This document shows, one piece after another, positions 7,667-17,098 of a DNA stretch of 48,189 bases; within the stretch, counting starts at the first letter, position 1, and each line of letters starts with the position of its first letter. A program made the position numbers and the translations under genes. Origin of the DNA: Salinicola peritrichatus (GTDB taxonomy: Bacteria; Pseudomonadota; Gammaproteobacteria; Pseudomonadales; Halomonadaceae); NCBI RefSeq assembly GCF_003206715.1, contig NZ_PZJU01000059.1, forward strand, positions 1-48,189. Reading direction: 5' to 3'. The notes under the pieces are model-generated. The model was not told the origin of the DNA. It did no database searches and saw only the letters and a program-made list of their open reading frames with translations.

Positions 7667-8779
7667 ATGACCCTTTCCCGTCGTCGTTTCTTACAGGGGG
7701 CGGCCGCGGCTGGCGCTGCTGCTTCGGTACCTTTCTATATCAATCGTGCCTTCGCGCAGGACCAGACACTGCGTATCTACGCCTGGGCGGGCTATTTTTC
7801 CGACGAGATGCTGGCGGATTTCACGGAGAAAACCGGCATCCAGGCGACATTCACGCCTTACGGCACCAACGACGAATTGATGAATTCGTTGCGGGCCACC
7901 GACGGCACGGGTTTCGATGTCATCATGCCGACCGTCGATCGCGTGCCGGGTTATGTCGATTACCAGTTGATTCAGCCGCTGGACGAGTCGCGCATCCAGT
8001 GGGACGGCTGCCTGGAGTCCGCCAGAAGCGGTTCGGAAACCGGCGGTGTCATCGAGGGCAAGCGCTATATCGCCCCGTCCGACTGGGGTACCGAGGCGAT
8101 CGCCTACAATACCCGCTACACCGATATCGACCGCGCCAATCTCAGTTATGGCGACCTGTGGAATCCCGAGATCGGCGAGGGCGTGACGGTCCGCGCACAC
8201 TCGGCATTGATCGGTATCGGGCTGTGGCTGGAGGCGCAGGGCAAGCTGCCGCGTCCGCTGCTCGATTCGTTCAAGACCGAGGAGGCCATGCGCGCCAACT
8301 TCGATGTGATCCTGGCCGAGGCGATCAAGCACAAGGAGATGGTGATCCAGTTCTGGTCGACCGAGAACGAAGCCCAAGGAGCGTTTCGAACCAACGGTGC
8401 GCTGATCGGCCAGACCTGGGACAGTACGGCGTTTCGTCTGCAGAGCGAGGACGAGCCGATCGCCTTCGGGGCGCCGAAAGAGGGGGCGCTGGCGTGGATG
8501 GAGGGCTTCGTGATCCCTCAGAACGCGCGCAATGTCGATGCCGTCTACGAGTTGATCAACTGGTATTACACCCCCAAGGCCGGGGCCATGTTCGTCGAGT
8601 CGACCGGCATCAACTCCACTGCGGTCGGCGCCGAGGAATTGCTGCCCGAAGCCACGCGCAAGTTCTTCCAGGATTCCTACACCAAGCAGGATCTGGACAA
8701 TCTGTGGTGGTGGCCGGTGCAGGACCCCTGGTACGTCTCGTTGCGTAATGAGTATCAGGACCGCTATCTGTCCGCTTAA
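7667..8779 (+). CDS. Periplasmic polyamine-type ABC binding protein
   Basis: A 370-residue solute-binding protein of the PotD/PotF type. The N-terminus has a twin-arginine signal (SRRRFLQ at residues 4-10, hydrophobic stretch, cleavage near AFA), so it is probably exported folded. The mature protein begins QTLRIYAWAGYFSDEMLADFTEKTGIQ, which is characteristic of putrescine/spermidine binders, and has PSDWGTEAIAYNTRY and GQTWDSTAF segments. It supplies ligand to the transporter encoded by the next three genes. The start has caggag upstream. The ligand is not certain: homologues bind polyamines, but related proteins bind other cationic or amino compounds, and the BetI-like site upstream suggests a quaternary amine is possible. 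A repeat copy separates it from the ATPase gene, which may let the binding protein be made in excess. Confidence 0.85.
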   Translation: MTLSRRRFLQGAAAAGAAASVPFYINRAFAQDQTLRIYAWAGYFSDEMLADFTEKTGIQATFTPYGTNDELMNSLRATDGTGFDVIMPTVDRVPGYVDYQLIQPLDESRIQWDGCLESARSGSETGGVIEGKRYIAPSDWGTEAIAYNTRYTDIDRANLSYGDLWNPEIGEGVTVRAHSALIGIGLWLEAQGKLPRPLLDSFKTEEAMRANFDVILAEAIKHKEMVIQFWSTENEAQGAFRTNGALIGQTWDSTAFRLQSEDEPIAFGAPKEGALAWMEGFVIPQNARNVDAVYELINWYYTPKAGAMFVESTGINSTAVGAEELLPEATRKFFQDSYTKQDLDNLWWWPVQDPWYVSLRNEYQDRYLSA

Positions 8780-8781
8780 TA

Positions 8782-8975
8782 ACTCGTTCACGATCTGCTG
8801 CGCGTCGGCCAAACAGTGTTGAGCCGGAGCGCAGCGGAGACAACAGCCGAAGGCTGGCCCATAGGGCGAGCGAAGCGAGTAAAACGAACTCGGCATGCTC
8901 ATTTAACATCCAGTAAACTCCGCTGCCTCGTTCGTTCTCGCCTCGTTTGGCTCTAGCTCGCGAGATCGTAAGTAG
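8782..8975 (+). repeat. Intergenic repeat, divergent copy 2
   Basis: The core gctcatttaacatccagtaaactccg (split here at 8898-8923) matches the core of the element at 26438-26584, which reads ctcatttaacaccgcgtaaactccg. The outer ends carry a different inverted pair, ttcacgatct on the left and agatcgtaa on the right. It fills the gap between the binding-protein gene and the ATPase gene. No reading frame is supported. Confidence 0.55.
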
Positions 8976-9033
8976 GTTCTGAATTCAAATTCGCCATCTC
9001 TATCGTTTTACCGATAACAATCAGCGAGGCCAT

Positions 9034-10170
9034 ATGGACGGGCGTGTTTCCCTGGACCGGGTCGCCATGCGATTCGGCGATTTCACGGCAATTCAGCCGA
9101 CTTCGCTGGAAATCCAGTCCGGCGAGTTCTTCAGTTTTCTCGGCCCCTCCGGCTGCGGCAAGACCACGTTGCTCAATATCATCAGCGGCTTTCTGACCCC
9201 CAGCGAAGGCAAGGTTTCCATCGGTGGGGAGGAGATGATCCGAGTGCCGGTCAACCGGCGGCCGACGGCGATGATCTTTCAGAATCTGGCGCTGTTTCCG
9301 TTGATGAGCGTCTACGACAACATCGAGTTCGGACTCGAGGTGCGAGGCGTCGATCGTTCCGCGCGCCGGCGCAAGGCCGACGAGCTTCTCGAACTGGTGG
9401 CGCTCGGCGGCAGCGGCCACAAGCCGGTGTCCGAGCTGTCCGGCGGACAGAAACAGCGCATCGCCATTGCCCGTGCGCTGGCGGTGGAACCGCGGGTATT
9501 GCTGCTGGACGAGCCGCTGTCGGCGCTCGATCTCAAGCTCCGCCAGCATATGCGTACCGAGCTCAAGGCGATTCAACGCCAGACCGGGATCACCTTCATC
9601 TACATCACGCATGACCAGGGCGAAGCGCTGACGATGTCGGATCGCGTGGCGGTGATGTCGGCGGGGCGGATCGAGCAGATAGCCGATCCGATGACGCTCT
9701 ATCGCGATCCGGCAACCGCTTTCGTCGCCGGTTTCGTGGGCGAGAACAACCGCCTCGCCGGACATGTCACTGCCGCCGATGGGGAACTGGTGACACTGGA
9801 CGCCGGCCTCGCCGTTGCGGTCAGCGGCCGCGCCCGCCAGCCCCTCGCCGTGGGCGATTCGGCGTCACTCTACGTTCGCCCCGAACAGTGGCGTGTCGGG
9901 ACGCCGGACGATTTACGCTTGCCGTTTTCCGGCATCGTCCAGGCGGAACATTTCGAAGGTGCCTGGTTGACCCTGGAAGTGGCTCTCGATTCAGGGCCGA
10001 CGTTGCGCGTGCAGGTGCCCCATGTCGTGACCGGGGACGGTGTCGATGCCCAGCTGCGGGTGGGGGGCTCGTGTCGCCTGGATTATTCGCCCCGCGAGGC
10101 GGTCGTGTTGCCGGGCGCCGAGCCGTCGCCGGAAGCCGGGGAGGTGGCCGATGTGGCAGCAACTGCATAA
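9034..10170 (+). CDS. Polyamine-type ABC transporter ATPase
   Basis: A 378-residue importer ATPase of the PotA/PotG family. The nucleotide-binding domain has Walker A GPSGCGKTT (about residues 42-50), Q-loop MIFQNLALFP, signature LSGGQKQR, Walker B VLLLDEPLSALD and the switch histidine in ITHDQGEA. The C-terminal part (about 250-360) is a TOBE-type regulatory domain. It energises the permeases encoded immediately downstream; the first permease gene overlaps its end by 20 bases. The start is an ATG inside gaggccatATG. It belongs to the same operon as the binding protein at 7667, separated from it by a repeat. Confidence 0.93.
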   Translation: MDGRVSLDRVAMRFGDFTAIQPTSLEIQSGEFFSFLGPSGCGKTTLLNIISGFLTPSEGKVSIGGEEMIRVPVNRRPTAMIFQNLALFPLMSVYDNIEFGLEVRGVDRSARRRKADELLELVALGGSGHKPVSELSGGQKQRIAIARALAVEPRVLLLDEPLSALDLKLRQHMRTELKAIQRQTGITFIYITHDQGEALTMSDRVAVMSAGRIEQIADPMTLYRDPATAFVAGFVGENNRLAGHVTAADGELVTLDAGLAVAVSGRARQPLAVGDSASLYVRPEQWRVGTPDDLRLPFSGIVQAEHFEGAWLTLEVALDSGPTLRVQVPHVVTGDGVDAQLRVGGSCRLDYSPREAVVLPGAEPSPEAGEVADVAATA

Positions 10171-11038
10171 CCGTTTCGGGCTGCCGCTGACGATGGCCAT
10201 CGTCGGGTTGCTGGGCGTCTGGCTGATTCTGATGGTGCTGCTGCCGCAATGGCAGATGATCGATTATTCGTTCCATCCGTCGCTGTTGCCGAGCGAGCGG
10301 GGTGGCGAGAAGGATGTCTGGACGCTGGCCAACTACGTCACCTTCTTCCACAACGACATCCACCTGGCGATCTTCTTCAAGACGATCTGGTCGAGCGTGC
10401 TGGTGACGGCGCTGACGCTCGTCGTCAGTTACCCGCTGGCCTATTATCTGGCCAAGGTGGCGACTCCGGGGCAGGCGGCGCTGTGCCTGCTGCTGCTGAT
10501 CGTCCCGTTCTGGATCAACGAGATCCTGCGTACCTTTGCCTGGTACATCATCTTCGCGTTCCGGGGGCCGTTGAACGAACTGCTGTTCGCGCTGGGCCTG
10601 ATCGACCGTCCGATCCGCTTTCTCAACGGTGACACCGGCGTTCTGGTCGGCATGGTATACGCCTATATTCTGTTCATGGTCTTTCCGCTCTACAACGCCA
10701 TCGAAAGCCTGGACGGCAATCAGATCCGGGCCGCCCGGGACCTCGGCGCCGGCTGGCTGCGGACCCACCGCCGTATCGTCATTCCCCACGCCAAGCCCGG
10801 TATCGCCACCGGCTGCATCATGACCTTCATGCTCGCGGCGGGCAGCTACGCCGTGCCGGCGCTGCTCGGCTCTCCCGGCAGCCGCTGGTTCACCCAGATC
10901 ATCTACAACTGGTTCTTCGAAGGCGGCGACTGGAACCAGGGGGCGGCCTATGCCTTTCTGCTGCTGGCGCTGTGCATCCTGTTCGTGACCTTGGTCATGC
11001 GTATTTTCAAGGTTGGATTGGGCGATATCGCCAAGTGA
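10151..11038 (+). CDS. Polyamine-type ABC permease subunit (PotB/PotH type)
   Basis: A 295-residue inner-membrane permease with six predicted helices and the binding-protein-dependent transport signature AARDLGAGWLRTHRRIVIPHAKPGI, the EAA-like loop that contacts the ATPase. The segment FWINEILRTFAWYIIF is typical of PotB/PotH. I chose the ATG at 10151 because translation then begins just before the first membrane helix (GLPLTMAIVGLLGVWLILMVLLP); the upstream part of the frame reads through the ATPase gene and has no membrane character. The 20-base overlap implies translational coupling. Confidence 0.93.
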   Translation: MWQQLHNRFGLPLTMAIVGLLGVWLILMVLLPQWQMIDYSFHPSLLPSERGGEKDVWTLANYVTFFHNDIHLAIFFKTIWSSVLVTALTLVVSYPLAYYLAKVATPGQAALCLLLLIVPFWINEILRTFAWYIIFAFRGPLNELLFALGLIDRPIRFLNGDTGVLVGMVYAYILFMVFPLYNAIESLDGNQIRAARDLGAGWLRTHRRIVIPHAKPGIATGCIMTFMLAAGSYAVPALLGSPGSRWFTQIIYNWFFEGGDWNQGAAYAFLLLALCILFVTLVMRIFKVGLGDIAK

Positions 11039-11048
11039 GCGTGAGACC

Positions 11049-11864
11049 ATGACTTCATCGAGATTCTTCTCCTGGGCGCTCAAGGCCTATCTGGCGATCT
11101 TCTTCGTCTATCTGTTCCTGCCGTTGATCATCATGGCGGCGGCGACCTTCAACGACAGCCGTTTTCCCACGGTGACGCCGTGGTCCGGCACCACGCTCAA
11201 GTGGTTCTCCGCGCTGTGGGCGGATAGCGGGATGTGGTCCTCGCTGACCAACAGCCTCCTGGTCGCTGCGGGTGTGCTCTGTCTCGCCGTGCCGATCGGG
11301 GTGGCCAGCGCGCTCTTCCTCACTACCGTCGAAGGGCGCGGCAAGTCGTTCATCTATACGCTGATCCTGTCGCCGCTGCTGACTCCCGGCGTCATCATCG
11401 GTATCTCGTCGCTGATCTTCTGGCGTGGCTGGGGGCTGAACGGCGGTATCCTGCTGACGGTGATCGCCCAGAGTGCCTTCATTGCGGCCTACGTCATGTT
11501 GATGGTCACCGCGCGCCTGCAGCGCTTCGATCGCACCCTGGAGCGGGCGGCGCTGGATCTGGGCGCGACGCAGTGGCAGATGTTCCGGCGGGTGCTGCTG
11601 CCCTATCTGAAACCGGCGATCCTGTCGGCGGCGGTGCTGGCTTTCCTGCAATCCCTGGAGAACTACAACACCACGCTGTTCGTCGCCGGCTACGATACGA
11701 CCTTGACCATCTACATCGCCTCCAAGGTGCGCACCGGCCTGACTCCGGCGGTCAACGCGCTGGCGCTGCTGATGATCCTGTTCACCGTGGGGCTGGCGAT
11801 GATCTACGAGATCAAGCGGCGAAGGGAGGCGAACGTCGCTCGCCAACGGATCGGGCCTGCCTGA
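11049..11864 (+). CDS. Polyamine-type ABC permease subunit (PotC/PotI type)
   Basis: A 271-residue six-helix permease, partner of the preceding subunit. The EAA-like motif is ERAALDLGATQWQMFRRVLLPYLKPAI. Early residues YLAIFFVYLFLPLIIMAAATFN and SLLVAAGVLCLAVPIGVASALFL are membrane helices. The ATG at 11049 lies ten bases after the previous stop and follows a purine-rich gagcgtgaga. The gene converges with plsB, leaving a six-base gap and no visible terminator. Confidence 0.93.
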   Translation: MTSSRFFSWALKAYLAIFFVYLFLPLIIMAAATFNDSRFPTVTPWSGTTLKWFSALWADSGMWSSLTNSLLVAAGVLCLAVPIGVASALFLTTVEGRGKSFIYTLILSPLLTPGVIIGISSLIFWRGWGLNGGILLTVIAQSAFIAAYVMLMVTARLQRFDRTLERAALDLGATQWQMFRRVLLPYLKPAILSAAVLAFLQSLENYNTTLFVAGYDTTLTIYIASKVRTGLTPAVNALALLMILFTVGLAMIYEIKRRREANVARQRIGPA

Positions 11865-11870
11865 GCGACT

Positions 11871-14300
11871 TCACTGCCGGGTCAAACGAACCAGACGATG
11901 GCGCAGCTCCGGATCGAACAGCGCCCGGCTGCGTTTCTGGGCGTGTTGCAGCGTTTCATCGTAGTGCAGGCGTTCATTCTCGATGCGCAGCCAGCCTTGA
12001 CGTTCCAGGGTTTCCAGCAAGCCGCTGAACAGCCGCTTGTCGAAGAACTCCGGCGCGTTGAGGCCGGACAGCAGCGTCAGGCGCTCGGCCAGCTGGCGAC
12101 TGTGCTCCTCGAGCGTCTCCCGGGTCAGTTCGCCGCTGGGATAGCGCAGCAGCGACGCCAACAGCAGGTAGGCACGCTCGAGTGTCGGTTGTACGGGCTG
12201 GCCCAGTAGCCGCAAGTGTTCGCTGGATTCGAGATGACCGGGCTGTCGGCGCCAGCCGTCCGTGCTCGGTTTCAATAGCCCTTCCTGCTCGAGCGCGTCG
12301 AGCGTGGCCGCCAGGCGCTCGCGCGGATTTTCCGGCGCCGTGAAGTAGAGCTCATGGGCGAGTAGTGGCCAGGCCGGCGCCAGCAGCGTATCGAGTTCAT
12401 CGAGGGTGAAGGCGGCGTTGTTGCGAAAAGCGAATGCCACCAGGCCGTGATGCATGAACAGATGCAGCACATTGTTGCGATACCAGGTCAGAAGCGTCGC
12501 CTGCTCGGGGCTGGCGGTGATCAACTCGCCCAGCGCCTGGGGCTGGCGATTGGCGAATCCCAGCGTCACTACCTTGTCGATCCATTCTCCGGGTGCGCCA
12601 TCGGGCAGTTGGCAACCCTCGCTGCCGGGCAGCGCGCGTTGCAGCCGCGCCAGCAGTGCGATGTGATTGGCCAGCAGATCGGACTCGATGGTGTGATGGG
12701 GCGTTGCCAGCAGTGTCATCGCCACCAGGGAAACCGCATTGAGACTGGCCGCGGCATTGATGCGCCGGGCCAGCGTCTCGCCGAGTCGTGGCACGGCGCG
12801 GTTGAGCCATTCGGGGCGTGAGTTGCCGCGTTCGGCTTCCCAGTTGGGCGCTGCGTCATCGAGAAATCCCGCCAGTGAAAGCGGTTCACCCACGCTGACG
12901 GTGACGCGTCCATGCGGTTCGCGCAGGTGCCTGAGCATGTGCAGCAGATCGAGTGGCGATTCCTTTTTCTTGGTCCTGCCGCGCAGTTCACGCAGATAGG
13001 CATTGCTTTCGAGAACCTTTTCGTAGCCGATATGGACCGGTACGAAGGCGACATCGCGCGCGGCATCGCGCATGAAGGAGCGCAGCGTCATCGCCAGCAT
13101 TCCCGGGCGCGGCGACAACATGCGTCCGGTGCGCGAGCGCCCGCCTTCGATGAAGTATTCGAGCGGATGGCCACGAGCGATCAGCCGGTGCAGATACTCA
13201 TTGAAGACCGCGGCATAGAGCCGGTTGTCCTTGAAGCTGCGGCGCAGGAAAAAGGCACCGCCGCGTCGCAGCAGGGGGCCGATCACCGGCATGTCGAGGT
13301 TGCGGCCGGCGGCGATGTGCGGCGGCATCAGTCCCTCGCGATAGAGCACGTAGGAAAGCAGCAGATAATCGATGTGGCTGCGGTGGCAGGGCACATAGAT
13401 CAGCGTACGTTCGCCGGCGATCGCCTTGACGGCATCGAGCCCGTGGACGTCGACGCCGTCGTAGAGTCGGTTCCACAACCGTTTGAGCAATTCATAGAGG
13501 AAGCGCAGCACCGGATAGGACATGTTGGAAGCGATTTCGCGGGCGTAACGTTCGGCGCGGCGACGTTCGCGTTCCAGGGAGCTGCCATTGGCGGTCACGG
13601 CTTCCTGGATTGCCTCGCGTACCGGCGGACTGCCGATGACGCCGCGTACCAGCGTGCGGTGGTGGGAGATGTCGGGGCCCAGAACCCGCGCGCGTACGCG
13701 CCGGAAGTGAACGCGCAGGACACGAGCCACCTTGCGCTGCGTGAGCTGGGTATTCGGGTCGTCGATCAGCGGACGCAGGCGGATCGGGGCGCCGAGATGA
13801 ATTTCCAGGTGGCGTCCGTTGACGATTACCGACACCAGGCGGCGCAAGCGCCCGCTCCAGGCCCAGTCGTCGGCGGCCAGCATCTTCCAGAAACCGAAGT
13901 CCTTGGCCGGGGCGCGACTCCAGAAGACGCTCACCGGAACCAGCTGCACGTCCAGCGCCGGATCGCGCTCGAGGACGCTCAGAATTTGCTGTAGCGGCAG
14001 GGAGTGCTGGCCCTGGACCCCGCGCCAGGTGCGCCGTAGTCTCGGCAGGGCGAAGCAGGCCGGTAGCGTGAGCTCGCCCAGCGCCACGAGCCGTCCGGCA
14101 TCGGGCAGCCCGCGTTTCCGGGTCAGCCGCGTGACAGCGAGTTCATCGGTCACTGACGGGCGGGCGATGACGTAGAGCGTCGGACGGCTCGGGTCGAGGT
14201 CATGACTTTCCGGCTCGACCAGCCGGAAGGCGAGCCAGCGACCGAGCAGGCCGCTGGCCAGGCGATGCCATAGCCGGTGTACGCCACTGAGTGCCTGCAT
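11871..14300 (-). CDS. plsB: Glycerol-3-phosphate acyltransferase
   Basis: PlsB acylates sn-glycerol-3-phosphate at position 1 with acyl-CoA or acyl-ACP, the first committed step of phospholipid synthesis at the inner membrane. From the start at 14300 the protein is 809 residues, against 807 in E. coli. The four acyltransferase blocks are present: HRSHIDYLLLSY with the catalytic His and Asp, GGAFFLRRSFKDNRLY, FIEGGRSRTGR, and VPVHIGYEKVLE. An upstream in-frame ATG at 14339 would add 13 residues but lacks a ribosome binding site, whereas ggggaaa precedes 14300. It is divergent from the ClsB-like gene at 14429, grouping two phospholipid genes around one short promoter region. Confidence 0.95.
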   Translation of the reverse strand: MQALSGVHRLWHRLASGLLGRWLAFRLVEPESHDLDPSRPTLYVIARPSVTDELAVTRLTRKRGLPDAGRLVALGELTLPACFALPRLRRTWRGVQGQHSLPLQQILSVLERDPALDVQLVPVSVFWSRAPAKDFGFWKMLAADDWAWSGRLRRLVSVIVNGRHLEIHLGAPIRLRPLIDDPNTQLTQRKVARVLRVHFRRVRARVLGPDISHHRTLVRGVIGSPPVREAIQEAVTANGSSLERERRRAERYAREIASNMSYPVLRFLYELLKRLWNRLYDGVDVHGLDAVKAIAGERTLIYVPCHRSHIDYLLLSYVLYREGLMPPHIAAGRNLDMPVIGPLLRRGGAFFLRRSFKDNRLYAAVFNEYLHRLIARGHPLEYFIEGGRSRTGRMLSPRPGMLAMTLRSFMRDAARDVAFVPVHIGYEKVLESNAYLRELRGRTKKKESPLDLLHMLRHLREPHGRVTVSVGEPLSLAGFLDDAAPNWEAERGNSRPEWLNRAVPRLGETLARRINAAASLNAVSLVAMTLLATPHHTIESDLLANHIALLARLQRALPGSEGCQLPDGAPGEWIDKVVTLGFANRQPQALGELITASPEQATLLTWYRNNVLHLFMHHGLVAFAFRNNAAFTLDELDTLLAPAWPLLAHELYFTAPENPRERLAATLDALEQEGLLKPSTDGWRRQPGHLESSEHLRLLGQPVQPTLERAYLLLASLLRYPSGELTRETLEEHSRQLAERLTLLSGLNAPEFFDKRLFSGLLETLERQGWLRIENERLHYDETLQHAQKRSRALFDPELRHRLVRLTRQ

Positions 14301-14428
14301 CGACGGAATTTCCCCGCAAATCCATGAGTATAGCGACATCCCCAGTCAGCGGCGACGTCGGCAACGGGGCTCTTTTCAGCCATGACAAAACGTGCGTCAA
14401 TCGAGGTAATTTCGGTACGGGACATGTG

Positions 14429-15556
14429 ATGCGAGCGACATGGAAGAGTGGCAACCGGTTCGATCTGCTGCCGGAAGGCAAGCGGTTCTGGCCGGCGATG
14501 CAGGAAGCCATCGATGGCGCTCGTCGTTATCTCTGGATCGAACTCTACCTGATGGAATCCGGCGAGCTGGCCGAGCGTTTCATCGCCGTGCTGGAGACGG
14601 CGGCTGCGCGCGGCGTGCAGATCAAGCTGATGCTCGACGGTGTGGGCAGCATGGGGCTGTCGCGAAGTGACCGCCAGCGCCTGCGGGCGAGCGGGGTCGA
14701 GCTACGCTTCTTCAATCCGCTGGCGATGACGCGCCTCGGCGGCAATCTGATGCGCGACCATCGCAAGCTGGTGGTGGTCGATGGAGAGATCGCCTTCACC
14801 GGCGGGTTCGGGGTCGTCGACGAGTTCATCGAGGCCTGGTACGAAGTGGCGGTACGCATCCGGGGCCCCGTCGTCGAAGACTGGATGCGTCTGTTCGCTG
14901 CCGTCTGGGACTCGCCACTGACTCGCGGTGGCAAGCCGAGAGAACGCCTGACCCAGTGGCTGCAATCGCTGCCGCCGGCAAAGGGGCAGGCCGCCGGCGC
15001 GTCGCGTGGCCGAGTCATCTGGGGGCGCGGGCATCGTTACCAGGCGATCCGCCTCTCGTTGCATGGGCGCGTTGCCACCGCGCGCCGCCGGCTGTGGCTG
15101 TGCACCCCCTATTTCGTGCCGACGCTGAGCCTGCGGCGCCAGCTCGCCCGTGCCGCGCGACGTGGCATCGATGTCCGCCTGCTGCTGGCCGGTGGCCACC
15201 ACGATCATCCCGGTATCCGCTACGCGGGGCAGCGCTTCTACGGTCGTCTGCTCAAGGCGGGTGTGAAAATCTACGAATTCCAGCCCAACTTCATCCATGC
15301 CAAGTTCTGCGTCGTCGACGACTGGGTGTCGCTGGGCTCCTGCAATTTCGATCACTGGAGCCTGCAGTGGAATCTCGAGGCCAACCAGGAAGTCGAGGAT
15401 GCCGGCTTTGCCGCCGAGGTCGCGCGACTGTTCGAGCGCAATTTCGCCACGAGCCGGTGTATCGATGCGGCATCCTGGGCCCGTCGCCCGTGGTGGCAGC
15501 GGGTGAGGGAATGGCTGTTCGGTACCCTGAATGCCTGGGTGACGCGGCTAAAATAG
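14429..15556 (+). CDS. clsB: Cardiolipin synthase, ClsB-like (phospholipase D superfamily)
   Basis: A 375-residue protein with two phospholipase-D HxK motifs: DHRKLVVVDGEIAFTGGFGVVDEF in the first half and HAKFCVVDDWVSLGSCNFDHWSLQWNLEAN in the second. The HxK-D-G/N catalytic pattern and the lack of N-terminal membrane helices match ClsB (YbhO) better than ClsA. ClsB-type enzymes make cardiolipin from phosphatidylglycerol and can make phosphatidylglycerol by transphosphatidylation. The start at 14429 is chosen because the family homology begins RATWKSGNRFDLLPEGKRFWPAM; further in-frame starts exist up to 14291 but overlap the plsB start. The gene symbol is by resemblance only. Confidence 0.85.
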   Translation: MRATWKSGNRFDLLPEGKRFWPAMQEAIDGARRYLWIELYLMESGELAERFIAVLETAAARGVQIKLMLDGVGSMGLSRSDRQRLRASGVELRFFNPLAMTRLGGNLMRDHRKLVVVDGEIAFTGGFGVVDEFIEAWYEVAVRIRGPVVEDWMRLFAAVWDSPLTRGGKPRERLTQWLQSLPPAKGQAAGASRGRVIWGRGHRYQAIRLSLHGRVATARRRLWLCTPYFVPTLSLRRQLARAARRGIDVRLLLAGGHHDHPGIRYAGQRFYGRLLKAGVKIYEFQPNFIHAKFCVVDDWVSLGSCNFDHWSLQWNLEANQEVEDAGFAAEVARLFERNFATSRCIDAASWARRPWWQRVREWLFGTLNAWVTRLK

Positions 15557-15570
15557 CCAAGACACTCGCC

Positions 15571-16257
15571 TCAGCGCTTGCCACCGCGACGACGGCGCGA
15601 GCCTGACTTGGCAGATTTGTCCGGATTGTTCGACTTGGTTTTCGAGGATTGGGCCTTGGGCTCCGGCGGTACCCGGAAATGCAGATAGAGATCCAGGGTC
15701 AATTCCGGGAGCTGGCTGGCCAGGGCAACGAACTGCTGCTCGTCGGCCACCAGTTCGGCCATTTCCGGTTCGTCGTCGAACAGCCCGGAGAGCGCCATGA
15801 AAGGCAGCAATAACGCAGCCACATGGGCTTCGTCCTGGGCGAACCAGGCGGCTTCGTCGAGGAAAACGCCCTGCATGAAGCCGGCGCACCAGTCCTCGAT
15901 CGCCACGGCGGTGTCGCCATCTTCGTCCAGTTCGGTATCGAAAGGCAGTTCGATCCAGTCGCCAAGCTCGAGAATGTCGCCGGCATTGGACTTCAGCCTG
16001 TCCAGCAGACCCAGAATATCGTCGCGCTCGGCATCGTCCGCGAAGGGCGGCTCGCCTTCGAACAGCTCGGCAACCCATCGCTGGGGGGCAATCGTCCTCG
16101 GTGCCACTGCCAGCGCCACCAGGTAGCCATGTACGCCGATCACGTCGGGCGTCTCTTCGCCGAGGCGCTCCGCCGTCAGGTAATCGTCGAGCCGCGCCAA
16201 TGCCTCGTCATCCAGCGGCGGGCGGCTGTCGATGGCGTCTTGTTGGTCTACGGACAT
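15571..16257 (-). CDS. UPF0149 (YecA/YgfB-like) family protein
   Basis: A 228-residue acidic protein of the UPF0149 family. The recognisable helical segments are TPDVIGVHGYLVALAVAPRTIAPQRWVAELF, AIEDWCAGFMQGVFLDEAAW and ALLLPFMALSGLFD. It lacks the C-terminal SEC-C zinc motif found in YecA and ends instead in a basic tail (SGSRRRRGGKR) that may contact nucleic acid. The biochemical role of the family is unsettled. The gene converges with the ClsB-like gene (14-base gap) and is divergent from the SprT-like gene. Confidence 0.8.
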   Translation of the reverse strand: MSVDQQDAIDSRPPLDDEALARLDDYLTAERLGEETPDVIGVHGYLVALAVAPRTIAPQRWVAELFEGEPPFADDAERDDILGLLDRLKSNAGDILELGDWIELPFDTELDEDGDTAVAIEDWCAGFMQGVFLDEAAWFAQDEAHVAALLLPFMALSGLFDDEPEMAELVADEQQFVALASQLPELTLDLYLHFRVPPEPKAQSSKTKSNNPDKSAKSGSRRRRGGKR

Positions 16258-16335
16258 GCGTGACTCCGTAAGGTGAAGGAAAATGGCGGTGAACAGGGCT
16301 GGACGCCTGCTCGTGCTGACTGCATTCTACCACCC

Positions 16336-16911
16336 ATGAATGACTCGCTTGACTCCCCAACGACTCCAGCGCTTGGTATCAGCAACGCCCAGGCCCTGGA
16401 GGCGCTCGACGAGACGGCATTGCAGCGCCATCTGCTGGCGCGTGTCGAAGAAGCCTGGTGCCTGGCTTGCGAAGTGCATCCCGACCTGCCGCGCCCGCGG
16501 GTGTGGTTCGACCTGCGTGGACGCAGTGCCGGGCAGGCGCACTATCGGCGTGGAGGGCTGCGCTTCAATCGTACGTTGCTGCGCGAGAACCGCCAGGCGT
16601 TCATGGATGAGATCGTGCCGCACGAAATGGCGCACTGGCTGGTGTTCCATCTTGAAGAAGGCCGTCGTGTACGTCCTCACGGGCGCGAATGGCAGACGGT
16701 CATGCGCCGACTCTACGGTTTGCCGCCCGATACCACGCATCGCTTCGATGTCTCCCGCGCCAGTCCCATGCCTTACCTCTATCGCTGCCGTTGCCAGACG
16801 CCGCATCGCTTCACCCCGCGCCGTCATGCCCAGGCGTTGAGGGGTACCCACTACCGCTGCCGGCGCTGTCGGGAGCGTTTGACGTTCGAGCGCACCGAAG
16901 CCCGGGGATGA
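16336..16911 (+). CDS. SprT-like zinc metalloprotease-fold protein
   Basis: A 191-residue SprT-family protein. The zinc-binding helix is VPHEMAHWLVFHLEEG (HExxH type), with a later histidine in RPHGREWQTVMRRLYG, and a C-terminal zinc ribbon in YRCRCQTPHRF and YRCRRCRERL. The SprT fold is shared with eukaryotic Spartan DNA-protein crosslink proteases; the activity of bacterial SprT is not firmly known. The start at 16336 is chosen because the longer frame from 16273 adds a region that overlaps the promoter of the divergent UPF0149 gene. No strong ribosome binding site is visible. Confidence 0.85.
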   Translation: MNDSLDSPTTPALGISNAQALEALDETALQRHLLARVEEAWCLACEVHPDLPRPRVWFDLRGRSAGQAHYRRGGLRFNRTLLRENRQAFMDEIVPHEMAHWLVFHLEEGRRVRPHGREWQTVMRRLYGLPPDTTHRFDVSRASPMPYLYRCRCQTPHRFTPRRHAQALRGTHYRCRRCRERLTFERTEARG

Positions 16912-17098
16912 GTGGCCGGGCCATTCCGACGCGATGTGCACGGCTGCCCTGAATGGCGTTGAGACGAAGGTCTAATAGGGGGGTACCAGCGCCAGCGTTA
17001 TATGCTGACCGCATCGCAAGCCGATCTGCTATCACGTTGAGTCGGCTAGGCTTTCATCTGCGAACTAAATAAACCGGGTCAGGTACAGGGAGACTGGA

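Noticed and set aside
7558-8748. A 396-codon frame overlapping the polyamine-binding protein
   Set aside because: The alternative frame is low-complexity Arg/Gly-rich and has no homology pattern, while the TAT signal and PotD pattern are in the other frame.
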